NCBI RefSeq assembly: GCF_019923725.1
Contig: NZ_JAHXRI010000007.1
Span: 498,634 to 552,240, forward strand
Length of the DNA stretch: 53,607 nucleotides
DNA from: Zwartia hollandica
GTDB lineage: Bacteria > Pseudomonadota > Gammaproteobacteria > Burkholderiales > Burkholderiaceae_B
Reading direction: 5' to 3'
The position numbers and the translations under genes are program-made. The notes under the pieces were generated by a model. The model was not told the DNA's origin, made no database searches, and saw only the letters and a program-made list of their open reading frames with translations. Positions 1-9,534 of this stretch are shown piece by piece; position 1 is the first letter of the stretch, and each line of letters opens with the position of its first letter.

Positions 1-67
1 TACTACTTTATAGAACCATACTATACATTAGTCGGTATTCATTCAGCCATTCGCCAGGACACGCCTT

Positions 68-3000
68 TTGAGCCGAGCAGTCGCAATTCTTAGTCAGGCG
101 TTTCGCTTTCCGCAAACAGATACGCGCACCTTCGCGCAAGACCTGCTGGCGGGTAAAGACTTAGTCACACAGGTGGCCGCAGACCGCTGGGTGCATGCGC
201 GCTATTTCCATACAGACAAAACACAACCGGGAACCTCTTATACGTTTCAAGCGGGTTCCTTGGGTGACATCAGCAGATTTGATGCGAGCTTTTTTGAGAT
301 ATCGCCCAGAGAAGCGGCGCAAATGGATCCCCAACAGCGGCTCTTACTAGAACTAAGCTGGGAAGCCTTTGAAAATGCCGGCATCACCCCCTCGCAGATG
401 CGTGGCAAAGCCTGTGGTGTCTATATAGGCATTTCAAGCGCAGATTATTCTTATCGTCTCGCCGAAGACTTAAGTGCAGTAGACAGCACGGTCGCGACCG
501 GCAATACCGCAAGCATTGCAGCGAACCGTTTGTCTTACTTTTTTGACTTACATGGCCCCAGCATGGCCTTGGACACGGCCTGCTCTTCCGCAATGGTGGC
601 GTTTCATCAAGCTTGCCAAGCAATACGCGCCGGAGAAATCACACACGCCTTGACAGGCGGGGTCAGCCTACACGCGCACCCCTATGGCTTTATTAGTTTT
701 TCTAAAGCGTCGATGCTCTCTCGAGCAGGTCGATGCAATGTGTTTGACGCGCAGGGCGACGGTTACGTGCGCTCGGAAGGTGGCGGAATCTTTTTACTAA
801 AAGACTACGAGCTGGCATTGCAGGATGGCGACGACATCCTAGCCGTCGTTGCTCATAGCGCTGTGAACACTGACGGTAAAAAGTCAGGCCTGACCGTACC
901 AAGTGCGGACGCACAGGCGCAGCTGCTCGCCCAAGCCTACCGCGATGCCAAGATACATCCGGACCAAATTAGCTATATCGAGGCCCACGGCACCGGCACA
1001 GCGGTCGGAGACCCGATTGAGACGCGCGCCTTAGGCCAGGCTGTCGGCCAAGCGCGCACTGCGCAACAACCTTTACCAATTGGTTCGGTAAAGAGCAATA
1101 TCGGGCACTTGGAAGCGGCCTCCGGCGTTGCGGGTCTTGCAAAGGCCTTGCAAGTGGTCACGACGCGCATCATCCCACCCACGATCGGGATCACGACACT
1201 TAATCCAAATATCGATTTCAACGGCTTGAACCTCGATGTGGTTCAAGAACCGCGCACCCTGCCCGACAACGCGCCGATTATCGTCGGGATTAACTCGTTT
1301 GGGTTTGGGGGTGCAAACGCGCACGTGATCTTGCGTGAACCCGATAAACAACCCGAGACATCCGCTGCGCCAGTAGCACCCAATGCACTGCGCTTACCTT
1401 TCTTACTGTCGGCTGCCACGCCCGACGCTTTGCGTGAAACAGCTGCGTCTCTACTCGCGCGCAACAACAACGCAGCGCAGCGATACAGCCTGGCGCACCA
1501 TCTTTATCACGCACGCGAACACTTAGAGTATCGCGCCGTGTTTTATTGCGATGCCGGTTCGGCAGACGACGGTAGCCAAGCGAATGGTCTGCGTGAGCAG
1601 CTCAGCATTCTTGCCGCGGGTGGGGAACACCCGGCAGCCTGTGTATCTAGTGTTGTTCCAAGAGCGAAGGGGCCTGTCTTTGTTTTCTCGGGCAATGGCT
1701 CGCAGTGGTTGGGTATGGGCTGCGCGTTACTCGAGCATCCGGTTTTTGCCAGTGCTCTGCAAGAGATTGACGCATTATTTGAACCGCTAGCAGGGCTGCG
1801 CATACAAGATGAGCTTAAGGCGGCGCGCACAGACGACTCCAGCGCTGAGCACCGCTATGCTCATACCAATGTTGCTCAACCTGCCCTATTTGCGGTGCAA
1901 GTCGGTGTCGTGAAAGTGTTGGCAAGCCTTGGCGTCTATCCACAGGCTGTGATGGGCCATAGCGTTGGTGAAGTTGCAGCGGCCTGGGCTGGCGGGCACC
2001 TTGATCTTGCGACAGCGGTACACGTGATCTTTCACCGCAGCCGACTACAAGAAACTACAAAAGGTCAGGGGCAGATGACTGCGGTCGCTCTAGATTGCGA
2101 CGCCACGCAGGCTCTCTTGCTCGAACACGGCCTGCAAGATCACGTGCACATCGCGGGCGACAACAGCCGCAAGGGCGTCACACTCGCCGGACACGCCACC
2201 GCGTTAGAGCAAGTGGAAGCCGTCTTAACATCCCGCAGAATCGGTTTCCGAAGACTTGAGCTTGATTATGCGTTTCACAGCCCTGCGATGGATCCCATCC
2301 AAGAGCAACTCTTTGAGGCGCTGCGCGACATCACGGACCGGTCGAATACCCAATCGACCCTGCCTTTTTATTCCGGCGTCTCTGGCCGCCATATCGATGG
2401 GCGAGACTCGAGCCTCAAGCTTGAGGCTGACTACTGGTGGAACAACATTCGCCAGCCGGTGCTGTTTCGCTCAGCTGCCGAAGCAGCGCTCAAAGACGGC
2501 TTTAATATTTTTCTTGAAATCGGACCGCATCCGATTTTGCAAAACTACCTAAAAGATGCACTAGGAACGCAACCAGGGTTGATCAGCGCCACCCTCTCAC
2601 GCCAACGCGCGGATGCGGATAGCGTCTTGCGCGCAGCGTCCCAATGCATCGTCGCGGGTGGGCACGTCGACTGGAGTGCGCACTTTGCACACAAACCTGC
2701 GTACTCCGTGCGCGCCCTCGATCTACCCAACTACCCTTGGCAAAAAGAACGCCATTGGTACACCACAAGCGCAGAGACAGCCAATACGCTTATGCAGCCA
2801 CGCGTGCATCCTCTGCTTGGGTATCGCATCGACAACCATGATTGGATCTGGGAGCAAAAGCTCGACCCAACTGTCTGTACATACTTAAAGGATCATGCCA
2901 TCGGTGGCGGGGTGGTCTTGCCTGGCGCAGCTTTTGCGGAGATCGCGTTAGCAGCGGCCAAGCAGTGGCAAAAGGATGCCACAAACTTGCGTCTGAATGA

Positions 3001-6000
3001 CCTCGATATTTTGGCGCCGATTCTATTTGGCTCGGACCGAGTGGGTGAGCGCTTTCAAACGCGCGTACTACGCACACAACTCGATGCGAGTGACGGTACG
3101 GTGCGGATTTCTTCGCGCGCACTGCTAAGCACTGAGCCTTGGACACTGAACGCCATGTGTCGTGTTGTGACACAAGCGCGCATGTCGGTCGCCTCAGACA
3201 GCACTGCTGCCGTGTCATTACCGTCTTTACTTCCTGACTTTAACGCCGACACGCAGGCGGCGCTTACTAAACGCGTAGGCTTGAACTACGGACCGAACTT
3301 CGCGCTAATCGCGCAAGGCTGGTCGATCGGCGATGATCGCACCCCGCAAGTGCTTGCGCGCTTTGCGCTGGATGACAAGCCGACGCTCGATCTTGCCAAC
3401 CACCTTGTACATCCTGCGGTGTTAGATTGCAGCTTTCAGCTGATCATTCAGCTACTTCGTGAGCACACCGATTTCAGCGAAGGGATTGCCTTTGTACCCA
3501 CACAAATTGGTACGCTGCACTTCGATACCCAAGCGGGTCAGCCTCACAGCGCGCGCGCAACACTCATCCGCCATCTGCCACATTCGCTCGTGGTGGATTT
3601 CAGTCTATTTGATGCTGCCGGTCGTTTGGTGTGTGAAGTATCGAACGCACGCTTCAAACGTATCCGCCTACAACAAGATTCAAAGCGCCCGATTGAGCGC
3701 CTGTTAGAAACGCTTACCCCCGCGCCGAAGTACCCAGCGTTCACGCCCTCGCGCGTTGACTTTACCTTGCTCGCGAAGGCTGCCACGCAATTTGAACTGC
3801 GCTTGAAGCAAGATCCCGCCCAACGGGTGTTTGCACAAGAACTGGATCCCTTATTGGATACCCTCTGCGCACGTTTGGCGTTTGAGTTTCTGCATGACCC
3901 GACTAGGGCGAGCGAGCGGCAGGCTTGTTCGGACGAGTATCTTGATATGTTGACCGGACTGGCAGAAGAGAATATTGAACACGCCGGGGCGAGCGCGAAC
4001 GACATCTGGAATACGCTCGTGCGCGATTACCCAGATTTCTCGCAAACAATCCGCTACGTTGGACAGCTTGGCCAAGCGCTGGCCACAGTCAAGGCACTCC
4101 CCCAGGCGCACTTCGCAAGCGAATGGCTAGGTAACACGGGTCTCAGTCAATTTGTGAGGCTTGTGTCACAACAAGTGACTACCGCACAGGCACAATTACG
4201 GGCGCAAGATCGGCTCAGCCTTTTAGTCTGCGCCGCAGAAGATGCACGACTGGCATCACACCTGAGCATTAACGTAGACACCACAGCACTCGATATCGTA
4301 ATTGGGTCGACGGTGTTTTCAAACGCGTCTTTAAGCGCAGAGCCTGCGGGTGGCATCTCTGCTGATCTGGTCATTTTTTGGGCAGACTATTCCACGCAGG
4401 GCGAACAAGACGAAGCGCTGCAGCAGGCGCTGCGCAGCATGAAACCTGGCGCGACCCTGTTGCTCCTGGGACAGCACCCCAGCCAGTGGATGCGCTTTGC
4501 CTTTGGCCAGTTTGATCTGCAACCGCGCAGCCGAAGCCGCTGGATGGCGACCTTGGCGAGCCTGGGCTTAGAGGAAATCACCCCCTCTGCGCACTCTGAT
4601 GATTTATTAGCGGGTCCCTTCGTACTAGTCGGCAGAAAACCGGCTCTCGCGAATACGGAACGCAATCGTCCCCCGCGCATGACAGCGCAGGCTGACACTC
4701 CCCAAAGCTGGCTCATCCTTGCGCATGAGGAACCCGCGCAGACGAAGCTGGCGGACAAATGGACGCGCTTACTGCAAGAGCAAGGCGATATCGGGTCAGT
4801 GCTGGTCTTACCGCCCTCTGCCGAGAGCGGTTTTGATCCTGCTACCGTTACTTCAATCGAAAACGCACTCACTCACTCGCAAACGCAATTTGGCACCTTA
4901 GACAAAATCGTTTACTTGGGTGGTGTTTGCCTTGCAGCGGACGTATCCACCATTACCGAAAGGTGTCTGACCCTCGTCGCGGCTTTAAAGGCCTGTGAGT
5001 CGCAAGCGATCGAGACACCCGTTTGGTGTCTAACGACAAGCGCGAATGATCGAACCAAGGCGGTCAGCGGCGCTGCTGCGCTACAAGGCTTTGCGCGCAG
5101 TGTGCTGAACGAAGCCGCCGCGGGACGTCTGCGCCTGCTTGACGCAGTGCTGTCTGAGCCCGCAAATTTGTTCCTCCAAGAGACGCTTGTGCAGGCGTTA
5201 GTTCAAGAATGTACGGATCCGTCACTGGACGAAGAAGTCGTCCTGACCGAGACCGGTGGGCGTTATGTTTCGCGCACTCAGGTCGAGACAGACACGCGTA
5301 AGCAAAACACCCTGAACCACCCAGAGCTTTACTGCGCACTGGAATTCGCACAGCCTGGGCAACTGCGAAACCTACGTTGGGTTGCAGCCGAGCGACCAGC
5401 CTTGCAGTCAGACGCGATTGAGGTCGCCGTCGACGCCACGGGTTTGAACTTTAGAGATGTGATGTACACCCTCGGGCTGTTGTCAGACGAAGCCATTGAG
5501 CAAGGCTTTGCTGGCCCAACCCTTGGGCTGGAGTTTGCAGGGCGCGTGGCGCGCGTGGGTGAAGCTGTGACCCACCTCAGTGTCGGCGATCGGGTGGTCG
5601 GCTTTGGGCCGAGTTGCTTTGCCAACTATGTTGTCACCGCAGCCGCCGCAGCGACACGGATCCCACGTGCTTTATCCAATAAGTCGGCAGCAACGATCCC
5701 GAGCACGTTCCTGACAAGCTATTACGCGCTGCATCATCTGGCAAAGCTCTCAAAGGGCGAGCGCGTGCTGATTCATGGTGCAGCAGGTGGCGTGGGCTTG
5801 GCCGCGATACAGATTGCGCGCTGGTGCGGCGCCGAAGTGTTTGCCACCGCAGGCTCAGAAGAAAAGCGTAACTATCTACGTATGCTTGGCGTGCCGCACG
5901 TACTGGATTCCAGGACACTGGACTATGCCGACGACATCATGCGCCTGACGGATGGGGCAGGCGTAGACGTGGTGCTGAACTCCTTGTCTGGCGAGGCCAT

Positions 6001-7624
6001 CACACGCAACTTAAGCGTCCTTAAGCCGTTTGGTCGCTTTTTAGAATTAGGCAAACGGGATTTTTACGAGAACACCCGTATCGGCTTGCGCCCTTTCCGT
6101 CAGAATATCTCCTACTTCGGCATTGACGCAGACCAACTGCTCAAACATCGCCCCGCCTTGACGCAGCAGCTCTTTAGCGAAGTGATGGATCTCTTTGAAG
6201 ACGGCACGCTCTCGGCCTTGCCTTACACGCGCTTCGAAGCGCATGAGATCGTCGACGCCTTCCGCTTCATGCAGCAATCCAAGCAAATCGGCAAAGTCGT
6301 CGTGACCTACGGCATGGGCATTGAATGTCAGAACACCCCGCCCAAGCCTAAGTCTCTGACGCTATCCGCCGACGGCACGTACGTCGTCACAGGTGGCATG
6401 CGCGGCTTCGGTCTGCGCACAGCGCGCTGGTTAGTAGAAAAAGGTGCGCGACAGCTGTTGCTGCTTGGGCGAAGCGGTGTCGCCCCCGATGATGTCGAAG
6501 CACGCGATACGATACAAGCCATGCGCGATGCCGGTGCTTGCGTCGAACTCGTACAGTGTGATGTCACGAATCGAACACAACTCGAGACAGCCCTCGGTGA
6601 TCGCGACCTGAGAGGTGTCATCCACGCAGCGGCGGTTATCGAGGATAGTCTCGCCTTTAACCTGACAGCCGAGACACTGCATAAAGTGCTCGCCCCTAAG
6701 ATCCTCGGCGCGCAGCACCTGCACGACTTGTCGTCTAAGTGGAAGCTAGACTTCTTTGTGCTGTATTCCTCGGCAACGACATTTTTTGGAAACCCCGGGC
6801 AGGCAGCGTATGTTGCAGCCAACCGTTGGCTCGAGGCCCTCGCAGAGACGCGTGCCCAAGCGGGCCAGCCAGTCACGTGCATGCGTTGGGGTGCGATTGA
6901 GGATGCTGGTTTCTTGGCGCGCAACTCGCAAATTAAGCAAGCCTTATCACAGCGCATGGGCGGTGCGGCCTTACCCGCTGAGCTTGCACTGCAGTATCTT
7001 GAGCAGGCCATTGTCGCCGGCATACCCAACCTAGGTGTACTCGAACTTGAGTGGGGTGCGCTGCGCAAGTTTTTACCAAACGCCACCTCGCCGCGCTTCG
7101 CAGCGCTTGCGGAACGCGCGGGCGAAGCTGCGCATCAAGGCGATCAAGCAACAGATATCGCTGCCTTGGTGCGCGACTTAGACGACGAAGCCTTGACGAC
7201 AAAATTTGCCGCCATGATTCAGGCCGAGTTGGGTCAGATACTCAGGCTCGATCCAGAAAAAATTCCTGTCACTAAATCGGTCTACGAATTAGGTCTCGAT
7301 TCCTTGATGGGGGTAGAGCTCATCACAGCGCTCGAGGCACGCTTTGGGGTGCGCCTACCTGTCATGGCGATTAGTGAGGATGCAACGATTGAGCGTTTGG
7401 CGGTTCGGCTCATCGGTCTGCTGCGCAAAGATCAACAGACCGATGCAACCGTACAGGCAATCGAAGACATCGCGGCCCAACACGTCGCAGACGTAAGCCC
7501 CGAAGAGATTGAAGCATTTGCTCAGTCCTTGGACAGAACAAATGGCCGCTCGTCGGAGCAAGCGCAGACGCAGGCTGATACAGCAGCTGACAAGCAAGAC
7601 GGTCAGCGGAGTCTGTTGTCATGA
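68..7624 (+). CDS. wcbR: Type I reducing polyketide/fatty acid synthase of capsule locus (WcbR/RkpA type)
   Basis: This is a 2518-residue iterative-type synthase. Domains in order: ketosynthase (about 1-425; Cys172 in DTACSSA, His307 in EAHGTGT, His347), acyltransferase (about 534-850; Ser632 in GHSVGE, followed by AFHS, which favours malonyl), dehydratase (about 913-1200; His943, Asp1120), a C-methyltransferase-like stretch without a SAM motif, a structural ketoreductase half (about 1560-1740), enoylreductase (about 1756-2080; GAAGGVGLAA), ketoreductase (about 2100-2290; Tyr2248) and ACP (Ser2412 in GLDSLMG). There is no thioesterase. The full reducing set predicts a saturated acyl chain left on the ACP. 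Length and order match RkpA of Sinorhizobium and WcbR of Burkholderia pseudomallei capsule loci. The start is TTG, with AGGA eight bases upstream and an in-frame stop at 29-31. It overlaps the next gene by ATGA. Confidence 0.9.
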   Translation: MSRAVAILSQAFRFPQTDTRTFAQDLLAGKDLVTQVAADRWVHARYFHTDKTQPGTSYTFQAGSLGDISRFDASFFEISPREAAQMDPQQRLLLELSWEAFENAGITPSQMRGKACGVYIGISSADYSYRLAEDLSAVDSTVATGNTASIAANRLSYFFDLHGPSMALDTACSSAMVAFHQACQAIRAGEITHALTGGVSLHAHPYGFISFSKASMLSRAGRCNVFDAQGDGYVRSEGGGIFLLKDYELALQDGDDILAVVAHSAVNTDGKKSGLTVPSADAQAQLLAQAYRDAKIHPDQISYIEAHGTGTAVGDPIETRALGQAVGQARTAQQPLPIGSVKSNIGHLEAASGVAGLAKALQVVTTRIIPPTIGITTLNPNIDFNGLNLDVVQEPRTLPDNAPIIVGINSFGFGGANAHVILREPDKQPETSAAPVAPNALRLPFLLSAATPDALRETAASLLARNNNAAQRYSLAHHLYHAREHLEYRAVFYCDAGSADDGSQANGLREQLSILAAGGEHPAACVSSVVPRAKGPVFVFSGNGSQWLGMGCALLEHPVFASALQEIDALFEPLAGLRIQDELKAARTDDSSAEHRYAHTNVAQPALFAVQVGVVKVLASLGVYPQAVMGHSVGEVAAAWAGGHLDLATAVHVIFHRSRLQETTKGQGQMTAVALDCDATQALLLEHGLQDHVHIAGDNSRKGVTLAGHATALEQVEAVLTSRRIGFRRLELDYAFHSPAMDPIQEQLFEALRDITDRSNTQSTLPFYSGVSGRHIDGRDSSLKLEADYWWNNIRQPVLFRSAAEAALKDGFNIFLEIGPHPILQNYLKDALGTQPGLISATLSRQRADADSVLRAASQCIVAGGHVDWSAHFAHKPAYSVRALDLPNYPWQKERHWYTTSAETANTLMQPRVHPLLGYRIDNHDWIWEQKLDPTVCTYLKDHAIGGGVVLPGAAFAEIALAAAKQWQKDATNLRLNDLDILAPILFGSDRVGERFQTRVLRTQLDASDGTVRISSRALLSTEPWTLNAMCRVVTQARMSVASDSTAAVSLPSLLPDFNADTQAALTKRVGLNYGPNFALIAQGWSIGDDRTPQVLARFALDDKPTLDLANHLVHPAVLDCSFQLIIQLLREHTDFSEGIAFVPTQIGTLHFDTQAGQPHSARATLIRHLPHSLVVDFSLFDAAGRLVCEVSNARFKRIRLQQDSKRPIERLLETLTPAPKYPAFTPSRVDFTLLAKAATQFELRLKQDPAQRVFAQELDPLLDTLCARLAFEFLHDPTRASERQACSDEYLDMLTGLAEENIEHAGASANDIWNTLVRDYPDFSQTIRYVGQLGQALATVKALPQAHFASEWLGNTGLSQFVRLVSQQVTTAQAQLRAQDRLSLLVCAAEDARLASHLSINVDTTALDIVIGSTVFSNASLSAEPAGGISADLVIFWADYSTQGEQDEALQQALRSMKPGATLLLLGQHPSQWMRFAFGQFDLQPRSRSRWMATLASLGLEEITPSAHSDDLLAGPFVLVGRKPALANTERNRPPRMTAQADTPQSWLILAHEEPAQTKLADKWTRLLQEQGDIGSVLVLPPSAESGFDPATVTSIENALTHSQTQFGTLDKIVYLGGVCLAADVSTITERCLTLVAALKACESQAIETPVWCLTTSANDRTKAVSGAAALQGFARSVLNEAAAGRLRLLDAVLSEPANLFLQETLVQALVQECTDPSLDEEVVLTETGGRYVSRTQVETDTRKQNTLNHPELYCALEFAQPGQLRNLRWVAAERPALQSDAIEVAVDATGLNFRDVMYTLGLLSDEAIEQGFAGPTLGLEFAGRVARVGEAVTHLSVGDRVVGFGPSCFANYVVTAAAAATRIPRALSNKSAATIPSTFLTSYYALHHLAKLSKGERVLIHGAAGGVGLAAIQIARWCGAEVFATAGSEEKRNYLRMLGVPHVLDSRTLDYADDIMRLTDGAGVDVVLNSLSGEAITRNLSVLKPFGRFLELGKRDFYENTRIGLRPFRQNISYFGIDADQLLKHRPALTQQLFSEVMDLFEDGTLSALPYTRFEAHEIVDAFRFMQQSKQIGKVVVTYGMGIECQNTPPKPKSLTLSADGTYVVTGGMRGFGLRTARWLVEKGARQLLLLGRSGVAPDDVEARDTIQAMRDAGACVELVQCDVTNRTQLETALGDRDLRGVIHAAAVIEDSLAFNLTAETLHKVLAPKILGAQHLHDLSSKWKLDFFVLYSSATTFFGNPGQAAYVAANRWLEALAETRAQAGQPVTCMRWGAIEDAGFLARNSQIKQALSQRMGGAALPAELALQYLEQAIVAGIPNLGVLELEWGALRKFLPNATSPRFAALAERAGEAAHQGDQATDIAALVRDLDDEALTTKFAAMIQAELGQILRLDPEKIPVTKSVYELGLDSLMGVELITALEARFGVRLPVMAISEDATIERLAVRLIGLLRKDQQTDATVQAIEDIAAQHVADVSPEEIEAFAQSLDRTNGRSSEQAQTQADTAADKQDGQRSLLS

Positions 7625-9027
7625 CTTTTAAGCTTCCTTCGTTGCCCTCCTTGCCGGGCTTAACTGGGCAAATTAAAGACAAGTTGATTCAACAAACCTT
7701 GGAGCGGCGTCTCGCCAAGGCGGGAGAACCGTTAGAGAGACCCGCCCAAAGTGGTGACGACGCGGATGCCAATCGGTCAGGCAGTCAGGCTCAAACAAAT
7801 CCCGACACACCAGAAACAGACCCGTCGTGCCGCTTTGACTTGTTCCCTGGCTATAAACAAATCCAGATTCTGCATGGCGGCGCCCAACGACTTGGGCTGG
7901 CCAACCCGTTTTTTAAACTGCACGAAGGCCTTGCGGGCGCGCGCTGCACAATCGACGGGCGTGAGCGCATCAATTTCGCGAGCTATAACTACCTGGATTT
8001 CTCGGGCGATCCGCGCGTCAAACAAGCCGCAGTCGAAGCGATCGACCACTACGGAGTATCCGTGTCGGCGAGTCGCGTCGTGTCTGGCGATCGCCCTGTG
8101 CACCATGCACTAGAAGAGGCCATTGCAAACCTGTACGGCACACCTGCGGCCGTCGTGTTTGTCAGCGGCCACGCGACCAATGTGTCGACCATTGGTCACT
8201 TGTTTGGCCCGCGCGATCTCATTGTGCATGATGAGTACATTCACAATAGTGCCTTACAAGGCATACAACTATCCGGCGCCAAGCGACTATCGTTTCCGCA
8301 CAACGACTGGAACGCTTTAGATGCCTTGCTAGCCAAGCAGCGCGCGCAGTATGAGCGCACACTCATCGTCGTTGAAGGCCTCTACAGCATGGACGGTGAT
8401 TTCCCAGACCTGCCACGCTTTATTGAAGTCAAAAGACGGCATCGTGCGCTACTGATGGTCGATGAAGCACACTCGCTAGGCGTCCTGGGCCAAACCGGGC
8501 GCGGCATACGGGAGCACTTTGCCCTAGACGCCAAAGAGGTCGATATCTGGATGGGCACCTTAAGCAAATCGCTCGCAGGTTGCGGGGGCTATATCACCGG
8601 CGAGCGTGCGCTGGTAGAACAACTCAAGTACCTGGCACCCGGCTTTCTGTATAGCGTGGGTATGTCACCGCCGCTTGCAGCGGCCTCGTTGGCGGCCTTG
8701 CAATGCATGTTAGAAGAACCTGAACGCGTGCAGGCACTGCAACACGCTGGTCAGTTGTTTCTGCAGCGCGCGCAGGCAGCGGGAATCCCGACCGGTACGA
8801 GTGTGGGCCTCGCGATTGTCCCGGCAATCGTAGGGAGTTCAATTCAAGCGACACGGCTGTCCGCCAAACTGTTTGAGCAAGGCATTAACGTGCAACCGAT
8901 CCTGTACCCAGCCGTGCCAGAGAAAGCGGCGCGACTACGCTTCTTTATATCGTGCAAGCACACTCCCCAAGACATTGAATACACTGTCAGTATCCTAGCA
9001 AAAGAATTTCAACAAGCCGTTCGTTAG
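7621..9027 (+). CDS. wcbT: PLP-dependent alpha-oxoamine synthase, capsule locus (WcbT/RkpG type)
   Basis: This 468-residue protein belongs to the family of 8-amino-7-oxononanoate synthase, serine palmitoyltransferase and CqsA. These enzymes join an acyl thioester to an amino acid with loss of CO2. Visible signatures are NYLDFSGDP, the VDEAHSLG block (Asp281, His284) that contacts the PLP ring, and GTLSKSLAG with the Schiff-base Lys316. The N-terminus carries about 75 extra residues, with a basic amphipathic segment (IKDKLIQQTLERRLAK) and a low-complexity linker, that could dock to the synthase or membrane. It starts inside the stop codon of the polyketide synthase gene (ATGA), so the two are translationally coupled. 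Because the synthase lacks a thioesterase, I infer that this enzyme releases the chain as an amino ketone. RkpG/WcbT homologues sit in the same position in other capsule loci. The amino acid substrate cannot be read from sequence. Confidence 0.88.
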   Translation: MTFKLPSLPSLPGLTGQIKDKLIQQTLERRLAKAGEPLERPAQSGDDADANRSGSQAQTNPDTPETDPSCRFDLFPGYKQIQILHGGAQRLGLANPFFKLHEGLAGARCTIDGRERINFASYNYLDFSGDPRVKQAAVEAIDHYGVSVSASRVVSGDRPVHHALEEAIANLYGTPAAVVFVSGHATNVSTIGHLFGPRDLIVHDEYIHNSALQGIQLSGAKRLSFPHNDWNALDALLAKQRAQYERTLIVVEGLYSMDGDFPDLPRFIEVKRRHRALLMVDEAHSLGVLGQTGRGIREHFALDAKEVDIWMGTLSKSLAGCGGYITGERALVEQLKYLAPGFLYSVGMSPPLAAASLAALQCMLEEPERVQALQHAGQLFLQRAQAAGIPTGTSVGLAIVPAIVGSSIQATRLSAKLFEQGINVQPILYPAVPEKAARLRFFISCKHTPQDIEYTVSILAKEFQQAVR

Positions 9028-9033
9028 TTTTGT

Positions 9034-9534
9034 ATGTCAAACTGGTACGTCATCCACACCAAACCCCGTCAAGAAGCCCGCGCACTGGAAAATCTTCAGG
9101 CGCAGGGGTATCACTGCTATCTGCCCCTGATCGCTGTCGAGAAAATTCGTCAGCATCGCCTTTCGATTGAACAAGAACCACTCTTTGCACGCTATCTGTT
9201 CATCGAACTTGATTCTGATGCCAGCGGTAAAAGCTGGTCGCCTATTCGCTCAACGCTAGGCGTATCAAAACTTGTCTCGTTTGGAACTGAACCCTTAAAG
9301 GCTTCGCGTGAACTGATCGAAGCATTACGCCAACGGACAGAGACGGTTGCACAGACGCCGATCGCCCTACACCAGCCTGGCGATGCCGTCCGAATCACGG
9401 ATGGTCCTTTTACAGGACTTGAAGGGGTGTTTCAGATGACGAACGGTGAAGCCCGCGCCATGGTGCTGCTTGAACTGTTGAGCAAACCTACGCAAGTCAC
9501 CCTGCCGATCGCAAGCCTGACTAAAGCGCGTTAG
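9034..9534 (+). CDS. NusG/RfaH-family transcription elongation factor paralogue
   Basis: This 166-residue protein has an N-terminal NGN domain (NWYVIHTKPRQEARALENL at the start, YLFIELD about residue 50) and a C-terminal KOW segment around residue 110 (GDAVRITDGPFTGLEG). This is the layout of NusG and its specialised paralogue RfaH. RfaH-type factors travel with RNA polymerase and suppress premature termination in long polysaccharide operons. Its place six bases behind the oxoamine synthase gene supports a locus-specific antiterminator for the 9.5-kb operon. No ops-type sequence (GGCGGTAG) is visible in the 67 bases before the polyketide synthase, but most of that promoter lies outside the window. 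Its 3' end overlaps the convergent membrane phosphotransferase gene by 14 bp. It could also be a general NusG paralogue; the housekeeping nusG normally sits beside secE and ribosomal protein genes, which are absent here. Confidence 0.85.
   Translation: MSNWYVIHTKPRQEARALENLQAQGYHCYLPLIAVEKIRQHRLSIEQEPLFARYLFIELDSDASGKSWSPIRSTLGVSKLVSFGTEPLKASRELIEALRQRTETVAQTPIALHQPGDAVRITDGPFTGLEGVFQMTNGEARAMVLLELLSKPTQVTLPIASLTKAR

Noticed and set aside
4387-7086. Several long antisense open frames inside the polyketide synthase gene (up to about 250 codons at 6328-7086)
   Set aside because: They are rich in Ser, Arg and Cys, have no motif, and lie opposite conserved ER and KR domains. They are a by-product of the codon use of the real gene.
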